Shown: positions 14,841 through 23,362 of the stretch, one piece after another
How positions within the stretch are numbered: position 1 is the stretch's first letter
Layout of the letters: each line of letters opens with the position of its first letter
Assembly (NCBI RefSeq): GCF_036781485.1
Contig: NZ_DAIQAX010000002.1
Location: 14,609-71,381 of the forward strand
DNA from: Thermocrinis sp.
GTDB taxonomy: Bacteria; Aquificota; Aquificia; Aquificales; Aquificaceae
Direction: 5' to 3'
DNA length: 56,773 bases
The notes under the pieces: model-generated
Seen by the model: only the letters and a program-made list of their open reading frames with translations
What the model was told of the DNA's origin: nothing
Databases searched by the model: none
Made by a program: the position numbers and the translations under genes

Positions 14841-17822
14841 ATGGGGAGCGTAAAATCTCAGTTTTTAGGATACGTTTTTGAGGGGGCCTTTAAGCTGGGA
14901 TTTCTAAAAGATAAGATAGTGGATTACGAAGACTTCAAGAAAAAAGGGGTTTTTCTTTATGTGGCTCAGAAGTATGAATATGTCTTGGAAGATTTGGTCC
15001 GAGCTTGGATGGAGCTTGAAGAGATAGTTCCAGATAGATTGGAAGAGCTTAGGGAGCTGGGAATTGGTGACTATACGGATAAAAAACTTCTCTACTTTCT
15101 GTTTTTAACAGGTTTTTACGAAGGTTTGTTTTTTGGCGGGCAATTTGAAAAATCGCACCTTATAAAGTATGCCATAGGCGAAGAAGCTGAAGCGGGCAGG
15201 TATCTAAATGCAGACCTTATATTTATAGACGGTTCGGCTCTATATGTTGTGGATTTCAAACTTGGAGGAGCACAGCACAAGGCTAAGTATATTCTCAGTG
15301 GTCAGGAGGAAAACATACCTTTCAGAACGCCGGGGGTGCCCATAAACCTGTCTTTGGGTGAAATGAGTTTAGAAGGCTTTTTGGACAGTCTTATTAGGCT
15401 AGAAGACAAACTTCTGAACCTTCAGAGCGTAAATCCAGAAATCAAGGGTTTTCTTCAAACACTCTCTTATGCGGTGGATTACCTTTGTGAAGAAAAACCA
15501 GAAAAAAACCTTTCGGAAATAAACGTATTCTTGCTGTATCCCTTAGCAGAGCCTTTTTGTGCGCGCTTTTACTGGAAAGGGGAAAACCTAAACCAATACA
15601 GAGAACAGATAAAAGAAATTTACCACAAATTCAGCGAAAAAGATTGGAGCTTCTCAGCCCTTGAAAAGCCATCAGCGGTAAGATTTGAAAGAATTCACAA
15701 TGAAACATTCAGAAAGATAGAAGAGCTAAACGAAAAAATAAGGCAGTTGGAGTCTCAGGAAGATGAAATAGAAACAACCAATAAAGAAGTCCCAAGGTTG
15801 GACGTAGAAGAACGTATAAGGGAGTTTTTAAAGGAAAAAGACGGAGTAAAAGCTTTGTGTCTTCTACACTCCGCTGGAAGTGGGAAAACGTCCAAAACCA
15901 GGGACGCCATTTTAGAGCTGGAAGGAAACCACATAGTGTTTTACATGGCAACAAGAAAGGTCCTTCTCAGCAGAGAGAAAGAAAAACTGGAAGCTAAGAA
16001 TGTGGCTGTGGTATATGAAGAAAGGGACACCAAAAATTCTAAGTTTGTGGAACACATAGGAGATACGTTCAAACATACGCAAGTTTCTCCAGGCATCATA
16101 AAGCGCACCGTGGAGCAAGTTAAAATGCTCGCGGAAAACGGACACAGGTTTATATGGGCCCTTTGCACCCAGCAAGCACTGACCACCACAGAAAACGGCA
16201 AAAGCACAGCAGAACACATGAAGTATCTAATAACTCCAAGAATAATAGATAAATACAACCTTCACATAATTCTTGACGAATTCTTAGGATACAGCAACGG
16301 GCTTTTTGCCATTGAACAAATGTTCAAATTAATAAAGAAGGCACAAGGAAAAGCAAAGTTATACATCTTTGATGCTAACGGCTACAGCGCTTCTATTATG
16401 AAAAAGCTATTGGAAGAGTATAAAGAATTCCAAGTTATGCCAGACGCTATAGTTGTTTGTGATTACAAGGAAAGCGAAATTTTTGAACACGAGGGTATAA
16501 AGGTTTATGTGCATACCAAACACGGATACCCTTCTCCAAAAATAATCTTAAAAAGAAAGTTTATAAACCTTTTGAGTGTCAAAAACAAACGAGAAATGGA
16601 AGAAAAAGTTGCCAAGGAAGTAGTCAATTACATCAAAAGCACCGCAGACAAAAACAGCACAGCCTTTGTTTACGTGCAAGATAAGAGTATCCTTTACAAA
16701 ATAAACGAGATGCTTGAAAAAGAGGGTCTTAAAACGTTAATAGCTACCGCAGAGTCTCGCAAAAGTCAGGAGAGAATAAACAAAGGCGACGAAGACGTGC
16801 TTCTTTCGACTTCCACGCTATCAAGAGGTATAGACCTTTCCAGAGAACACAAACCAATAAATCAGATATACGTAATAATACACAGCTGGGGGATAGAAAG
16901 TAATTTAGTAGAGCTCATTCAAACCATATCAAGGGCAAGGGGAGATGATATAACGGAAAAATCAGATAAGAAAATCCACCTAATTTACTTAGTCCATTTT
17001 TGGGAAAGTGCAACAGACAGTATCCTTGAATACATAGACGAAGAGGTGGATAGGGATTTAATAAATCTCTTGCTCCACAGACAAGCTTTGGAGCAAATCC
17101 TTGAGCTTGATCATGTGGTATCTACAATAATCGCACAGTTTGTTAAAAGTCCAGAAAGTGAAAAGATGGTTTTGATCCCCATCCCTAAGCAATACAAAAC
17201 GCAATACATACCAAACCCAATAGCAGAAATAGAAGAAACCCTTAGTTTCATAGAAAACATCCGCAGACTAACAAAAGAAGAAAATTTACAAAGGTTATAC
17301 GAGTTAATACTCAAAGCAATGTCGGTCTCTGCGGTAAAAATAGACTTTAAAAACTCCTACAGCTACTATCATCCTTACATACTTTTTGAAAGACAAGAGG
17401 TTAGGACCTACTTTGAGGATAGATTAAGAGGAAACATATACAACCTGTTTAAGAAGGTGGAAGGCATTCTAAAAGAGCACAACGAAGAAAAAGCCGATCT
17501 TGCTAAAAAACGCATAATGAACTTTTTGGATACCGAAACCAAAATGCCAGTTTTAATACCTGTATATTCTTATGTTTTAACCAAACACATTTTGCGTAAA
17601 AACGAAAAGCTAAGGTTCGAAATAAGCAAAACCGTAGGAAGAGGTGGGGCAGATACGGTTTTGGGAAGCACAAGGCCTACTACTTATTGTTTTAAAGGCG
17701 AAAACATTCCAGACGAATATGCGTGCATACCTTTGGGAGAAGATTATCCATATAAAGAGGTTTTAAGTGGCAGATTTGCTAAGTTTCCTGTAGAATTTAT
17801 AAGGAGGTTGTTGAATGGTTGA
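14841..17822 (+). CDS. PD-(D/E)XK nuclease fused to SF2 helicase (candidate defence effector)
   Basis: A 993-residue protein not recognised as any named family. The N-terminal part (about 1-310) contains a PD-(D/E)XK-like active site: Asp125 in LNADLIFI, then Asp138-Phe-Lys140 in VVDFKLGG. A charged linker (about 285-325) leads to a helicase core: Walker A GSGKT (346-350), a Walker B-like DEFLG (479-483), a motif V-like STSTLSRGIDLS (about 655-667) and motif VI QTISRAR (694-700). The C-terminal 290 residues are unassigned. The protein probably translocates on or unwinds nucleic acid and cleaves it. The start is the ATG at 14841; an in-frame TTG lies two codons earlier. The next gene overlaps by 8 nt, so the two products probably act together. 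Confidence 0.8.
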   Translation: MGSVKSQFLGYVFEGAFKLGFLKDKIVDYEDFKKKGVFLYVAQKYEYVLEDLVRAWMELEEIVPDRLEELRELGIGDYTDKKLLYFLFLTGFYEGLFFGGQFEKSHLIKYAIGEEAEAGRYLNADLIFIDGSALYVVDFKLGGAQHKAKYILSGQEENIPFRTPGVPINLSLGEMSLEGFLDSLIRLEDKLLNLQSVNPEIKGFLQTLSYAVDYLCEEKPEKNLSEINVFLLYPLAEPFCARFYWKGENLNQYREQIKEIYHKFSEKDWSFSALEKPSAVRFERIHNETFRKIEELNEKIRQLESQEDEIETTNKEVPRLDVEERIREFLKEKDGVKALCLLHSAGSGKTSKTRDAILELEGNHIVFYMATRKVLLSREKEKLEAKNVAVVYEERDTKNSKFVEHIGDTFKHTQVSPGIIKRTVEQVKMLAENGHRFIWALCTQQALTTTENGKSTAEHMKYLITPRIIDKYNLHIILDEFLGYSNGLFAIEQMFKLIKKAQGKAKLYIFDANGYSASIMKKLLEEYKEFQVMPDAIVVCDYKESEIFEHEGIKVYVHTKHGYPSPKIILKRKFINLLSVKNKREMEEKVAKEVVNYIKSTADKNSTAFVYVQDKSILYKINEMLEKEGLKTLIATAESRKSQERINKGDEDVLLSTSTLSRGIDLSREHKPINQIYVIIHSWGIESNLVELIQTISRARGDDITEKSDKKIHLIYLVHFWESATDSILEYIDEEVDRDLINLLLHRQALEQILELDHVVSTIIAQFVKSPESEKMVLIPIPKQYKTQYIPNPIAEIEETLSFIENIRRLTKEENLQRLYELILKAMSVSAVKIDFKNSYSYYHPYILFERQEVRTYFEDRLRGNIYNLFKKVEGILKEHNEEKADLAKKRIMNFLDTETKMPVLIPVYSYVLTKHILRKNEKLRFEISKTVGRGGADTVLGSTRPTTYCFKGENIPDEYACIPLGEDYPYKEVLSGRFAKFPVEFIRRLLNG

Positions 17823-20151
17823 AATAAGGAGTGAGGGGATAGTAGAGTGTATGACTTACTTTTCTGAAGCTAAAGAGCTGTCAAAAGATTTCATTTACGG
17901 AGGACTATTCTGGACAGGAAGTGAGGAATACATCAAAAACTTTTCCATAATCTTACACAAACTGATAAACAGGGAAAAACAAGAAAACCTTAAGAAAGAA
18001 TTAGACAATGTCCTGAGGTACCCAGATTACCGTCTAAAAGGGAGGGCATTGTACGATAAAGACAAGGTAATTTGGAAAAAGAGCTGGGATAGAGAGAATA
18101 AACTGAGGTTTTATAGGTTTAGAAAAAACGAAAAAATAAACCTTGTTTCTGGTAGAGTAGTAGATACATCAAAAATAGACAATAGGGCTGGGCTTGTGTT
18201 TTTAAAGCTTTTAGGGGTAGAGGGTGGAACTGTGGATAGAGAAAAACTATTTTATGCAAGAAAAGAAGTTGTGCGCGTTTGGGAAAGCTTGACGAAGGAT
18301 CAGCGAGTGAAAGAATACCTTGCTCGGGTCAGGCGTGTTGGAAAAGTAATTTCTGAACTATACCCTGAGGGCACAGCTATTCCCCCTTCAATTTTAAAAC
18401 TTTTTGGATACATAGCAAGTTTTGACTTTAAGAGTTTTGGAGACAGCTTACTTCTGAGTAGAGCAAGGCTGTTTCAAAAAAAGAAAAAGGCAGAAGAGCT
18501 TTTACAAGAAGTGGAAACTTTGGACAAAAACGCTTGGGAAGATTTTATCTATTACTTGGAAAATAAGGAAGGAATAAGTAAAGAAGAGTTTTTGAAATTC
18601 TTAAAACGCTTAGAAGACGAGAACTTTTTGTTTGAGCTGAGGAAGGACTGGAAGGAGTTCTTAAAGGATGTGCTCAAAAAAGAAAGTAAAGACTTTTTCT
18701 CTGTTTTTGTAGCCAAAAGTAATAGTGAAGAAGGTAAGATCAGCTACGGAGAATTCCATTCTCCATGCGATACGATAAAACTTTTTGTTTTTTACGAAGA
18801 CACTCTAAAAGACAAAGTAAAAGATTTCATGAAAGGTTTTGAAAAGGTAGCAAATGCATTAGAAAAGTATATAGGGAACGCAAAAATAATCTTTGCTGAA
18901 AAAGTGTATCCTATAGAGCGTCTCATATACAAATTCAACGAGCTAAAGAACAAGGATATGGAAAAGCTCAGGCACGAGGACTCTGTAGAGCTTCTTCTAA
19001 GTCTTATGGACTTTGCTTGTAAGTTAAAGTTGTGGGAGGCTTACGGAAAGAAGAATAAAGAAATCGTAAGCATTCTGATCCTGCTGGATACGGATGTTAG
19101 ACAAGAAAATGGAGGATACTCCTTCTGGGATTACTTTAGCTTTATCTACGACTTTTTTGGACTACCAGTTCAAACACTAAACAGACCTACAATAGAGGAG
19201 ATAATAAGCGCTAATTCAAAACAACTGACGGGCTTGTTTAAAAATCTCTTTATAAGCCTTTTAAAGGACTACAAAAGTCTAAATTTAGAGTTTGAAGGTT
19301 TTAACCTTCCTTCCAAGCTTAACATTTATGCAATTCTTGAAAAGCCGTCGGTAAGCTTTTGCTACAAAAGAGGGGATAAAGAGAGCAGGGGCAGTAGGCA
19401 CTTTCTTTATGAAGTGTATTTGATAGATATAAACGAAAATAATGCTAAGGTTGAACTCTTGGACAAACGCATACTGCTTACCAGCGGTGTGGATGCGGAA
19501 AAGCAGAGATTCAGAAAGTGGTTAGAGGAGAAGGTAAAGGACCAGCAGACGAAGTTTTGCTTTATAACCGCAGGGTCTTGGGAAGAGTCTTACCTTGAAG
19601 AGGTCATAAATCTATCGGAACAGTCGCAATCGATAAGATCAAAGAGTCTGTTTGTTGAGTATGCAGAGTTTCCTACTGCTTATGTGTCGGACAAAGCCCA
19701 AAAAGATTGTTTTGTTATATACACGAGTGAATTTGAAAAATTAAAGGAAAAGCTAAAGATAAGGGACGACAGATATTCTGCCGCTTTGGCTCTAAAACCT
19801 GCAGAACCAGGTGCCATTGAAAGATTTAAATTAGCAAATAACGAACTTTACTTTCATTCCGCACTCCAAGTTTTTTCCACCAAGGGTCCGGGCTGGGAAA
19901 AGGAAGAAGTTTATGCAGAGGAAAAGAGTTTGTTCCTATTTACAGTGCTTGCTCTATCCTTTTATCAAAGCGAAGCCTTTCAAACGCCATACAGCAAACT
20001 TGACCTTTGGCAAAGAAAAAAGACACACTACTTGAAAATAAAAAGAAACTACCACGAATATACCTTTCCCCTTAATGCGGTGCTTTATGAGCTAATTTAC
20101 TTGGTTAGTAAAATCCCTGAAGAGGAATCCGTTCCTGGTTCAGAATCTTAG
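17815..20151 (+). CDS. Divergent MID/PIWI-like (Argonaute-like) protein, tentative
   Basis: A 778-residue protein of unknown family. The C-terminal half reads like a diverged Argonaute MID-PIWI module: a strand SILILLDTD (about 419-427), Tyr435, then GLPVQ (449-453) at the place of the GIPSQ motif, and a helix with Lys484 where a 5'-phosphate lysine is expected. After that come PIWI-like strands (around 503-540) and an ending with PGAIERFKLANNELYFHS (about 665-682) and FPLNAVLYELIYLV (about 754-767), similar to Gly-Thr and LP-tyA patterns of Argonautes. The Asp expected on the first PIWI strand is absent (NIYAILE), so it looks catalytically dead. The N-terminal 400 residues are charged and helical. 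The start overlaps the nuclease-helicase gene by 8 nt. The PIWI reading is inference. Confidence 0.75.
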   Translation: MVEIRSEGIVECMTYFSEAKELSKDFIYGGLFWTGSEEYIKNFSIILHKLINREKQENLKKELDNVLRYPDYRLKGRALYDKDKVIWKKSWDRENKLRFYRFRKNEKINLVSGRVVDTSKIDNRAGLVFLKLLGVEGGTVDREKLFYARKEVVRVWESLTKDQRVKEYLARVRRVGKVISELYPEGTAIPPSILKLFGYIASFDFKSFGDSLLLSRARLFQKKKKAEELLQEVETLDKNAWEDFIYYLENKEGISKEEFLKFLKRLEDENFLFELRKDWKEFLKDVLKKESKDFFSVFVAKSNSEEGKISYGEFHSPCDTIKLFVFYEDTLKDKVKDFMKGFEKVANALEKYIGNAKIIFAEKVYPIERLIYKFNELKNKDMEKLRHEDSVELLLSLMDFACKLKLWEAYGKKNKEIVSILILLDTDVRQENGGYSFWDYFSFIYDFFGLPVQTLNRPTIEEIISANSKQLTGLFKNLFISLLKDYKSLNLEFEGFNLPSKLNIYAILEKPSVSFCYKRGDKESRGSRHFLYEVYLIDINENNAKVELLDKRILLTSGVDAEKQRFRKWLEEKVKDQQTKFCFITAGSWEESYLEEVINLSEQSQSIRSKSLFVEYAEFPTAYVSDKAQKDCFVIYTSEFEKLKEKLKIRDDRYSAALALKPAEPGAIERFKLANNELYFHSALQVFSTKGPGWEKEEVYAEEKSLFLFTVLALSFYQSEAFQTPYSKLDLWQRKKTHYLKIKRNYHEYTFPLNAVLYELIYLVSKIPEEESVPGSES

Positions 20152-21354
20152 GTTTTTAAACCACAAATAAACACCAAAAAACCAAAGCACTGAAAGTAGC
20201 ACGCCGAAGGACGTAAGAAGAAAAGTATCGTGCCTTATAGCCAATCCGCCAAGCAAACCTCCCAAAAAGGCCCCCAAAAATTGGGAAGTGTTGAAAAATC
20301 CCAAAGATAGACCCCTTAAGTCTCTGTGGGTTAGCTTGGTAAGAAGGGAAGGGATTATGGGTTCCAAAAAGTGAAAGCCTATCAGAAATAGGAAAAGAAA
20401 AAAGACCGCTCCATAAAGGGAGTTTAAAATTTTATAAACCAAAAAGCCCAAACCTATTAGAGCTACACCAACCAGAAAAACTTCTCTGAATTTTTTGTTC
20501 TTTTCTGCCAAGATAACAGCTGGAGCCATTAGAGCTAAGGACAGTGTTAAGGCTGGCAGGTAGATTTTCCAGTGCTCTATTTTAGGTATGCTGTATTCAT
20601 ATACCAACTTATAAGGTATGGTGGTAAAGATCGCAACCAAAAAAGCATGCAAAACAGCTACTGAAAGGTTCAGAAAAATTTGGTTTATATCTGTTAATAC
20701 TATAAGGAAGTTTTTCAAAGATGGTTCTATCTCTCTGTGGTGATTTTTTGGTTCTGGAATAAAAAACGCTAAGTATAGAGTGGCCAGCAAACTTAGAAAG
20801 GCGGTAAGGTAAAATAGGACTGGCACGCCGACCATTCCTGCAATAACTGGAGCAAAAACCACACTAAAGGTAAAGACAAGACTGATGGAGGATCCTATTA
20901 TGGCAAAAGCGCGGGTCCTTACCTCCTCTCTGGTCAAGTCTGAAGAGAGGGCAGTCATGGCAGAAGAGACAGCACCAAAACCTTGAATGAACCTTGCCAA
21001 AATCATTATCCATATACCTTTGGCAAACCCTCCAATCAAACTCCCCAAGATGTAAGTTATCATCCCAAAAACTATTACTGGCTTTCTTCCGATTTTGTCT
21101 GAAATATATCCAAAGGGTATTTGCAAAATGGCCTGCGCAAAGCCGTATATACCTATGGCAAGACCTATTAAAAAGGGTGTGGAACCTTCAAGATTTTTAA
21201 GATAAGGAGAGAGAACGGGCAATAACAGAAAAAGCCCGAGCATCCTGGTTGCTACCGCAAAGGAGATACCTAAAATAACTCTTTTTTCTTCCTTAGTGAG
21301 GTTTTGGGGCATTTTGGGCTCTGTCCAATAATTCTCAGAGGGTGATTTCCCCAT
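20140..21354 (-). CDS. Major facilitator superfamily transporter
   Basis: A 404-residue integral membrane protein with about 12 hydrophobic segments in two sets of six. The MFS loop 2-3 signature is GYISDKIGRKPVI. A polar N-terminal stretch of about 30 residues precedes the first helix. It resembles YajR-like and drug-efflux members, but without the C-terminal extension of YajR, and the substrate is not evident. A TATAAT (complement of 21363-21368) lies 8 nt before the ATG and there is no Shine-Dalgarno. Its end overlaps the upstream PIWI-like gene by 12 nt, tail to tail. Confidence 0.88.
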   Translation of the reverse strand: MGKSPSENYWTEPKMPQNLTKEEKRVILGISFAVATRMLGLFLLLPVLSPYLKNLEGSTPFLIGLAIGIYGFAQAILQIPFGYISDKIGRKPVIVFGMITYILGSLIGGFAKGIWIMILARFIQGFGAVSSAMTALSSDLTREEVRTRAFAIIGSSISLVFTFSVVFAPVIAGMVGVPVLFYLTAFLSLLATLYLAFFIPEPKNHHREIEPSLKNFLIVLTDINQIFLNLSVAVLHAFLVAIFTTIPYKLVYEYSIPKIEHWKIYLPALTLSLALMAPAVILAEKNKKFREVFLVGVALIGLGFLVYKILNSLYGAVFFLFLFLIGFHFLEPIIPSLLTKLTHRDLRGLSLGFFNTSQFLGAFLGGLLGGLAIRHDTFLLTSFGVLLSVLWFFGVYLWFKNLRF

Positions 21355-21395
21355 CCCATCTAATTATAACCCCAAAGCTGTGTTATACTAAAATA

Positions 21396-21618
21396 TGATG
21401 TTTGTTAAAAACCCTCAGAGCGAGCCAAGTTTCCGTGAGGGAGCCAAGGGAAGGAATCCAAAACAGGGACTGGGTAAAACCAGTCAAAGTCTTTGGCAAG
21501 TTCTGAGGAGATGTGGCTGGCGTAGGGGAGCGGACAAGTTCGTTAGTTCCCGCTCTGTTTGCGGGGGCATCACTCGGGAATACCGGGTGAATTGTTGAGC
21601 AAAGCTGGACAAAGCCAG
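21396..21618 (+). ncRNA. Structured RNA or long structured leader ahead of the thermonuclease gene
   Basis: This untranslated stretch is far more GC-rich and self-complementary than other gaps here. A possible -10 (TATACT, 21384-21389) precedes it. Stems seen: 21443-21449 with 21491-21497 enclosing 21468-21473 with 21480-21485 (GTAAAA loop); 21528-21533 with 21550-21555; 21571-21577 with 21583-21589 (GAATA loop); 21605-21608 with 21615-21618, touching the start codon. Bases 21412-21417 can pair with 21436-21441, or 21413-21419 with 21502-21508; these pairings exclude each other, as in a switch. I cannot assign it to a known class. It could be a stand-alone RNA or a cis-regulator of the nuclease gene. 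Confidence 0.5.
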
Positions 21619-22164
21619 ATGAGAGCGCTTTTATTTTTCTCCATTTTGTTTTTACTGTTATCTTATTCATGCAGCAAAGACGTACAAGCGGATAAGGGAG
21701 AAGTTAAAAACAAAACACCCTGTCGTGTGGTAAGGGTTATAGACGGAGACACTTTTACATGCACCTTAAAAAATGGAGAAGAGATAAAGGTTAGGATGAT
21801 AGGAGTGGATACTCCAGAAACTAGGGAAAGTCCTAAGTTGGAAAAGGATGTAGATAGGACCGGATTGAGTAGGGAAGAGATCATAAAGATGGGAGAAGAG
21901 GCTAAAGAATATACAAAGAAGTTGTTGCCGAAGGGAGAGGTAGTCTATCTGGAACAGGATGTCCAACCTACAGATAGGTACGGTAGGGTCTTAGCTTACG
22001 TGTGGCTAAAGGATGGTAGAATGATTAACGAACTGTTGGTAATGGAAGGGATGGCACAGGTTTACACTATACCGCCAAACGTAAAATATCAAGAGAGACT
22101 TCTGAAAGCTCAAAAAAGAGCTATGCAAGAAGGAAAGGGATTTTGGGGCACAAGAAGACCCTAA
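21619..22164 (+). CDS. Thermonuclease-family (SNase) lipoprotein
   Basis: A 181-residue secreted nuclease. The start is placed at the ATG at 21619 because it gives a proper lipoprotein signal (MRALLFF..LLLSYSC; lipid Cys at residue 18); the longer frame upstream runs through structured RNA. The catalytic domain shows VIDGDTF, VRMIGVDTPE (the Arg, Asp and Glu of staphylococcal nuclease) and DRYGR (the second Arg). It should degrade DNA or RNA with calcium at the cell surface or in the periplasm. The 3' end overlaps rsmA tail to tail by 4 nt. The long structured leader is unusual for this gene. Confidence 0.88.
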   Translation: MRALLFFSILFLLLSYSCSKDVQADKGEVKNKTPCRVVRVIDGDTFTCTLKNGEEIKVRMIGVDTPETRESPKLEKDVDRTGLSREEIIKMGEEAKEYTKKLLPKGEVVYLEQDVQPTDRYGRVLAYVWLKDGRMINELLVMEGMAQVYTIPPNVKYQERLLKAQKRAMQEGKGFWGTRRP

Positions 22165-22925
22165 GCTCCCTCCAGCTGATATACAAAGAACAGTCTTTGT
22201 ATTTCTTCCAAGGACAATTCTTCAACCCTTTTTAGAGGATCTATTAAAGCTTTTTGTAGCAGATCCTCCGTAAACTTATTCCTTAGAGTTTTTCTTCTGA
22301 AGGAAAAGAGCGTAGTCAGAAAGGCTTTGTATTTCTTTAGATCTATCTCTGTTTTATTTTCCTTTCTGACAAGCTTTATAACCGCAGATTGAACCTTTGG
22401 TGGGGGTAGGAAAAATCTGGGTGGCACTGTCATAACGTAGTTGGTTTGGAAAAGAGTATTTACAAAACAACCAAGCCAAGAAGAGCACTTTATGAGCTTC
22501 TCCGCAACTTCCTTTTGGACCATAAAGACCGCCAGCTTTACACAATGGTGACAGAATACTGTTTTTTCAATTATAAGGCTTGCCACGTTGTAGGGTAGAT
22601 TTCCCAAGAGTATTAGTTCCTTTCCAAGTTCGCAGTAATCGAACTCTGAAGCGTCCGCTTGATGGATCCTTAGCCTTTCATCTTCCAACTTTTTTAATTC
22701 GCTGATCATCTCTGGGTCTATTTCTATGCAGTGGAGTTCTTTGATAGGAGTTTTTAAAATCTCTTTTGTTAGGCTTCCAGTACCTGGACCTATCTCTACT
22801 ACTATATCTCCATCTCCCAACTCCGCCACGTCCAAGATTTTCTTAGCCACGCCTGCTGAAATTAACAAATGCTGTCCATAGCGCTTTTTTAGGCGCACTT
22901 TAACTCTCCTTCTAAGTTTTAGCAT
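22161..22925 (-). CDS. rsmA: 16S rRNA dimethyladenosine transferase (A1518/A1519)
   Basis: A 254-residue SAM-dependent methyltransferase (KsgA/RsmA) that dimethylates two adjacent adenines in the 3' helix of 16S rRNA during late 30S assembly. Motifs: KRYGQHLL at the N-terminus (GQHFL-type), EIGPGTGSLT (SAM motif I), and NLPYN (motif IV, target-base binding). The C-terminal helical domain is shorter than in E. coli. A start a few codons in, just before KKRYGQ, is also possible. It diverges from rplS across 62 nt. Confidence 0.94.
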   Translation of the reverse strand: MLKLRRRVKVRLKKRYGQHLLISAGVAKKILDVAELGDGDIVVEIGPGTGSLTKEILKTPIKELHCIEIDPEMISELKKLEDERLRIHQADASEFDYCELGKELILLGNLPYNVASLIIEKTVFCHHCVKLAVFMVQKEVAEKLIKCSSWLGCFVNTLFQTNYVMTVPPRFFLPPPKVQSAVIKLVRKENKTEIDLKKYKAFLTTLFSFRRKTLRNKFTEDLLQKALIDPLKRVEELSLEEIQRLFFVYQLEGA

Positions 22926-22953
22926 TTTATCAAGTTTAGACCTTAGGTTGTGT

Positions 22954-22980
22954 TATAATAAATATCTTCAAACGCGGAGG
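22954..22980 (+). promoter_or_regulatory. -10 element and Shine-Dalgarno of the rplS operon
   Basis: TATAAT at 22954-22959 followed by GGAGG at 22976-22980, seven bases before the rplS ATG. The -35 region is not well conserved. It drives the rplS-rnhB-rsmH-ftsL cluster, whose genes overlap without further gaps. Confidence 0.55.
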
Positions 22981-22987
22981 TAAAGCC

Positions 22988-23362
22988 ATGAGTAGTTTAG
23001 TACAGGAGATAGAAAAAATATACACTCCAGCCAAAGAGTATCCGGAGCTAAAGGTAGGAAATACAGTCAGAGTTTACTACAAAATAGTTGAAGGGGATAA
23101 AGAGAGAATACAGCCTTTTGAGGGTGTGGTGATAAGAATAAGGGGGTCCGGCCTGGGCAAGACCTTTACAGTTCGTAAAGAATCGTATGGTGTAGGTATT
23201 GAAAGAACGTTCCCATATTACAGCTCTAACATTGAGAAGATAGAGCTTGTTAAGTACGGTAAAGTACGTAGGGCAAAGCTCTACTTCCTTAGAAAGTATA
23301 GGGGTAAGGAGGCACTTGGTAAGGTCAAGGAAATAAAAGCTTGGGAAATAAAGAAAAAATAA
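22988..23362 (+). CDS. rplS: 50S ribosomal protein L19
   Basis: A 124-residue ribosomal protein L19, located at the 30S-50S interface. The conserved core is FEGVVIRIRGSGLGKTFTVRKESYGVGIERTFP in essence (residues about 44-76), then KVRRAKLYFLR. The length is near normal with a short lysine-rich extension. It has a strong Shine-Dalgarno and its own promoter. In many bacteria rplS follows rimM and trmD; here rimM is 27 kb away. Its stop codon overlaps the rnhB start (TAATG). Confidence 0.97.
   Translation: MSSLVQEIEKIYTPAKEYPELKVGNTVRVYYKIVEGDKERIQPFEGVVIRIRGSGLGKTFTVRKESYGVGIERTFPYYSSNIEKIELVKYGKVRRAKLYFLRKYRGKEALGKVKEIKAWEIKKK

Noticed and set aside
15709..16258. Several minus-strand open frames inside the nuclease-helicase gene
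   Set aside because: They are antisense shadows of a strongly coding plus-strand frame with intact helicase motifs; their translations are Cys-, Ser- and Phe-rich, show no family motif, and they overlap one another.
21396..21618. Identity as RNase P RNA, tmRNA, SRP RNA or a known riboswitch
   Set aside because: The conserved sequence blocks of these RNAs (for example the RNase P GAGGAAAGUCC block, the SRP GGAAGGAAGCAGC loop, the cobalamin box, the TPP CUGAUG core) are not found. RNase P RNA is also not known in Aquificaceae.
21395..21670. Open frames on both strands across the structured region before the thermonuclease
   Set aside because: The plus frame runs through hairpins and encodes no recognisable protein; the minus frame covers both the hairpins and the nuclease signal peptide. 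The RNA-structure explanation fits better.
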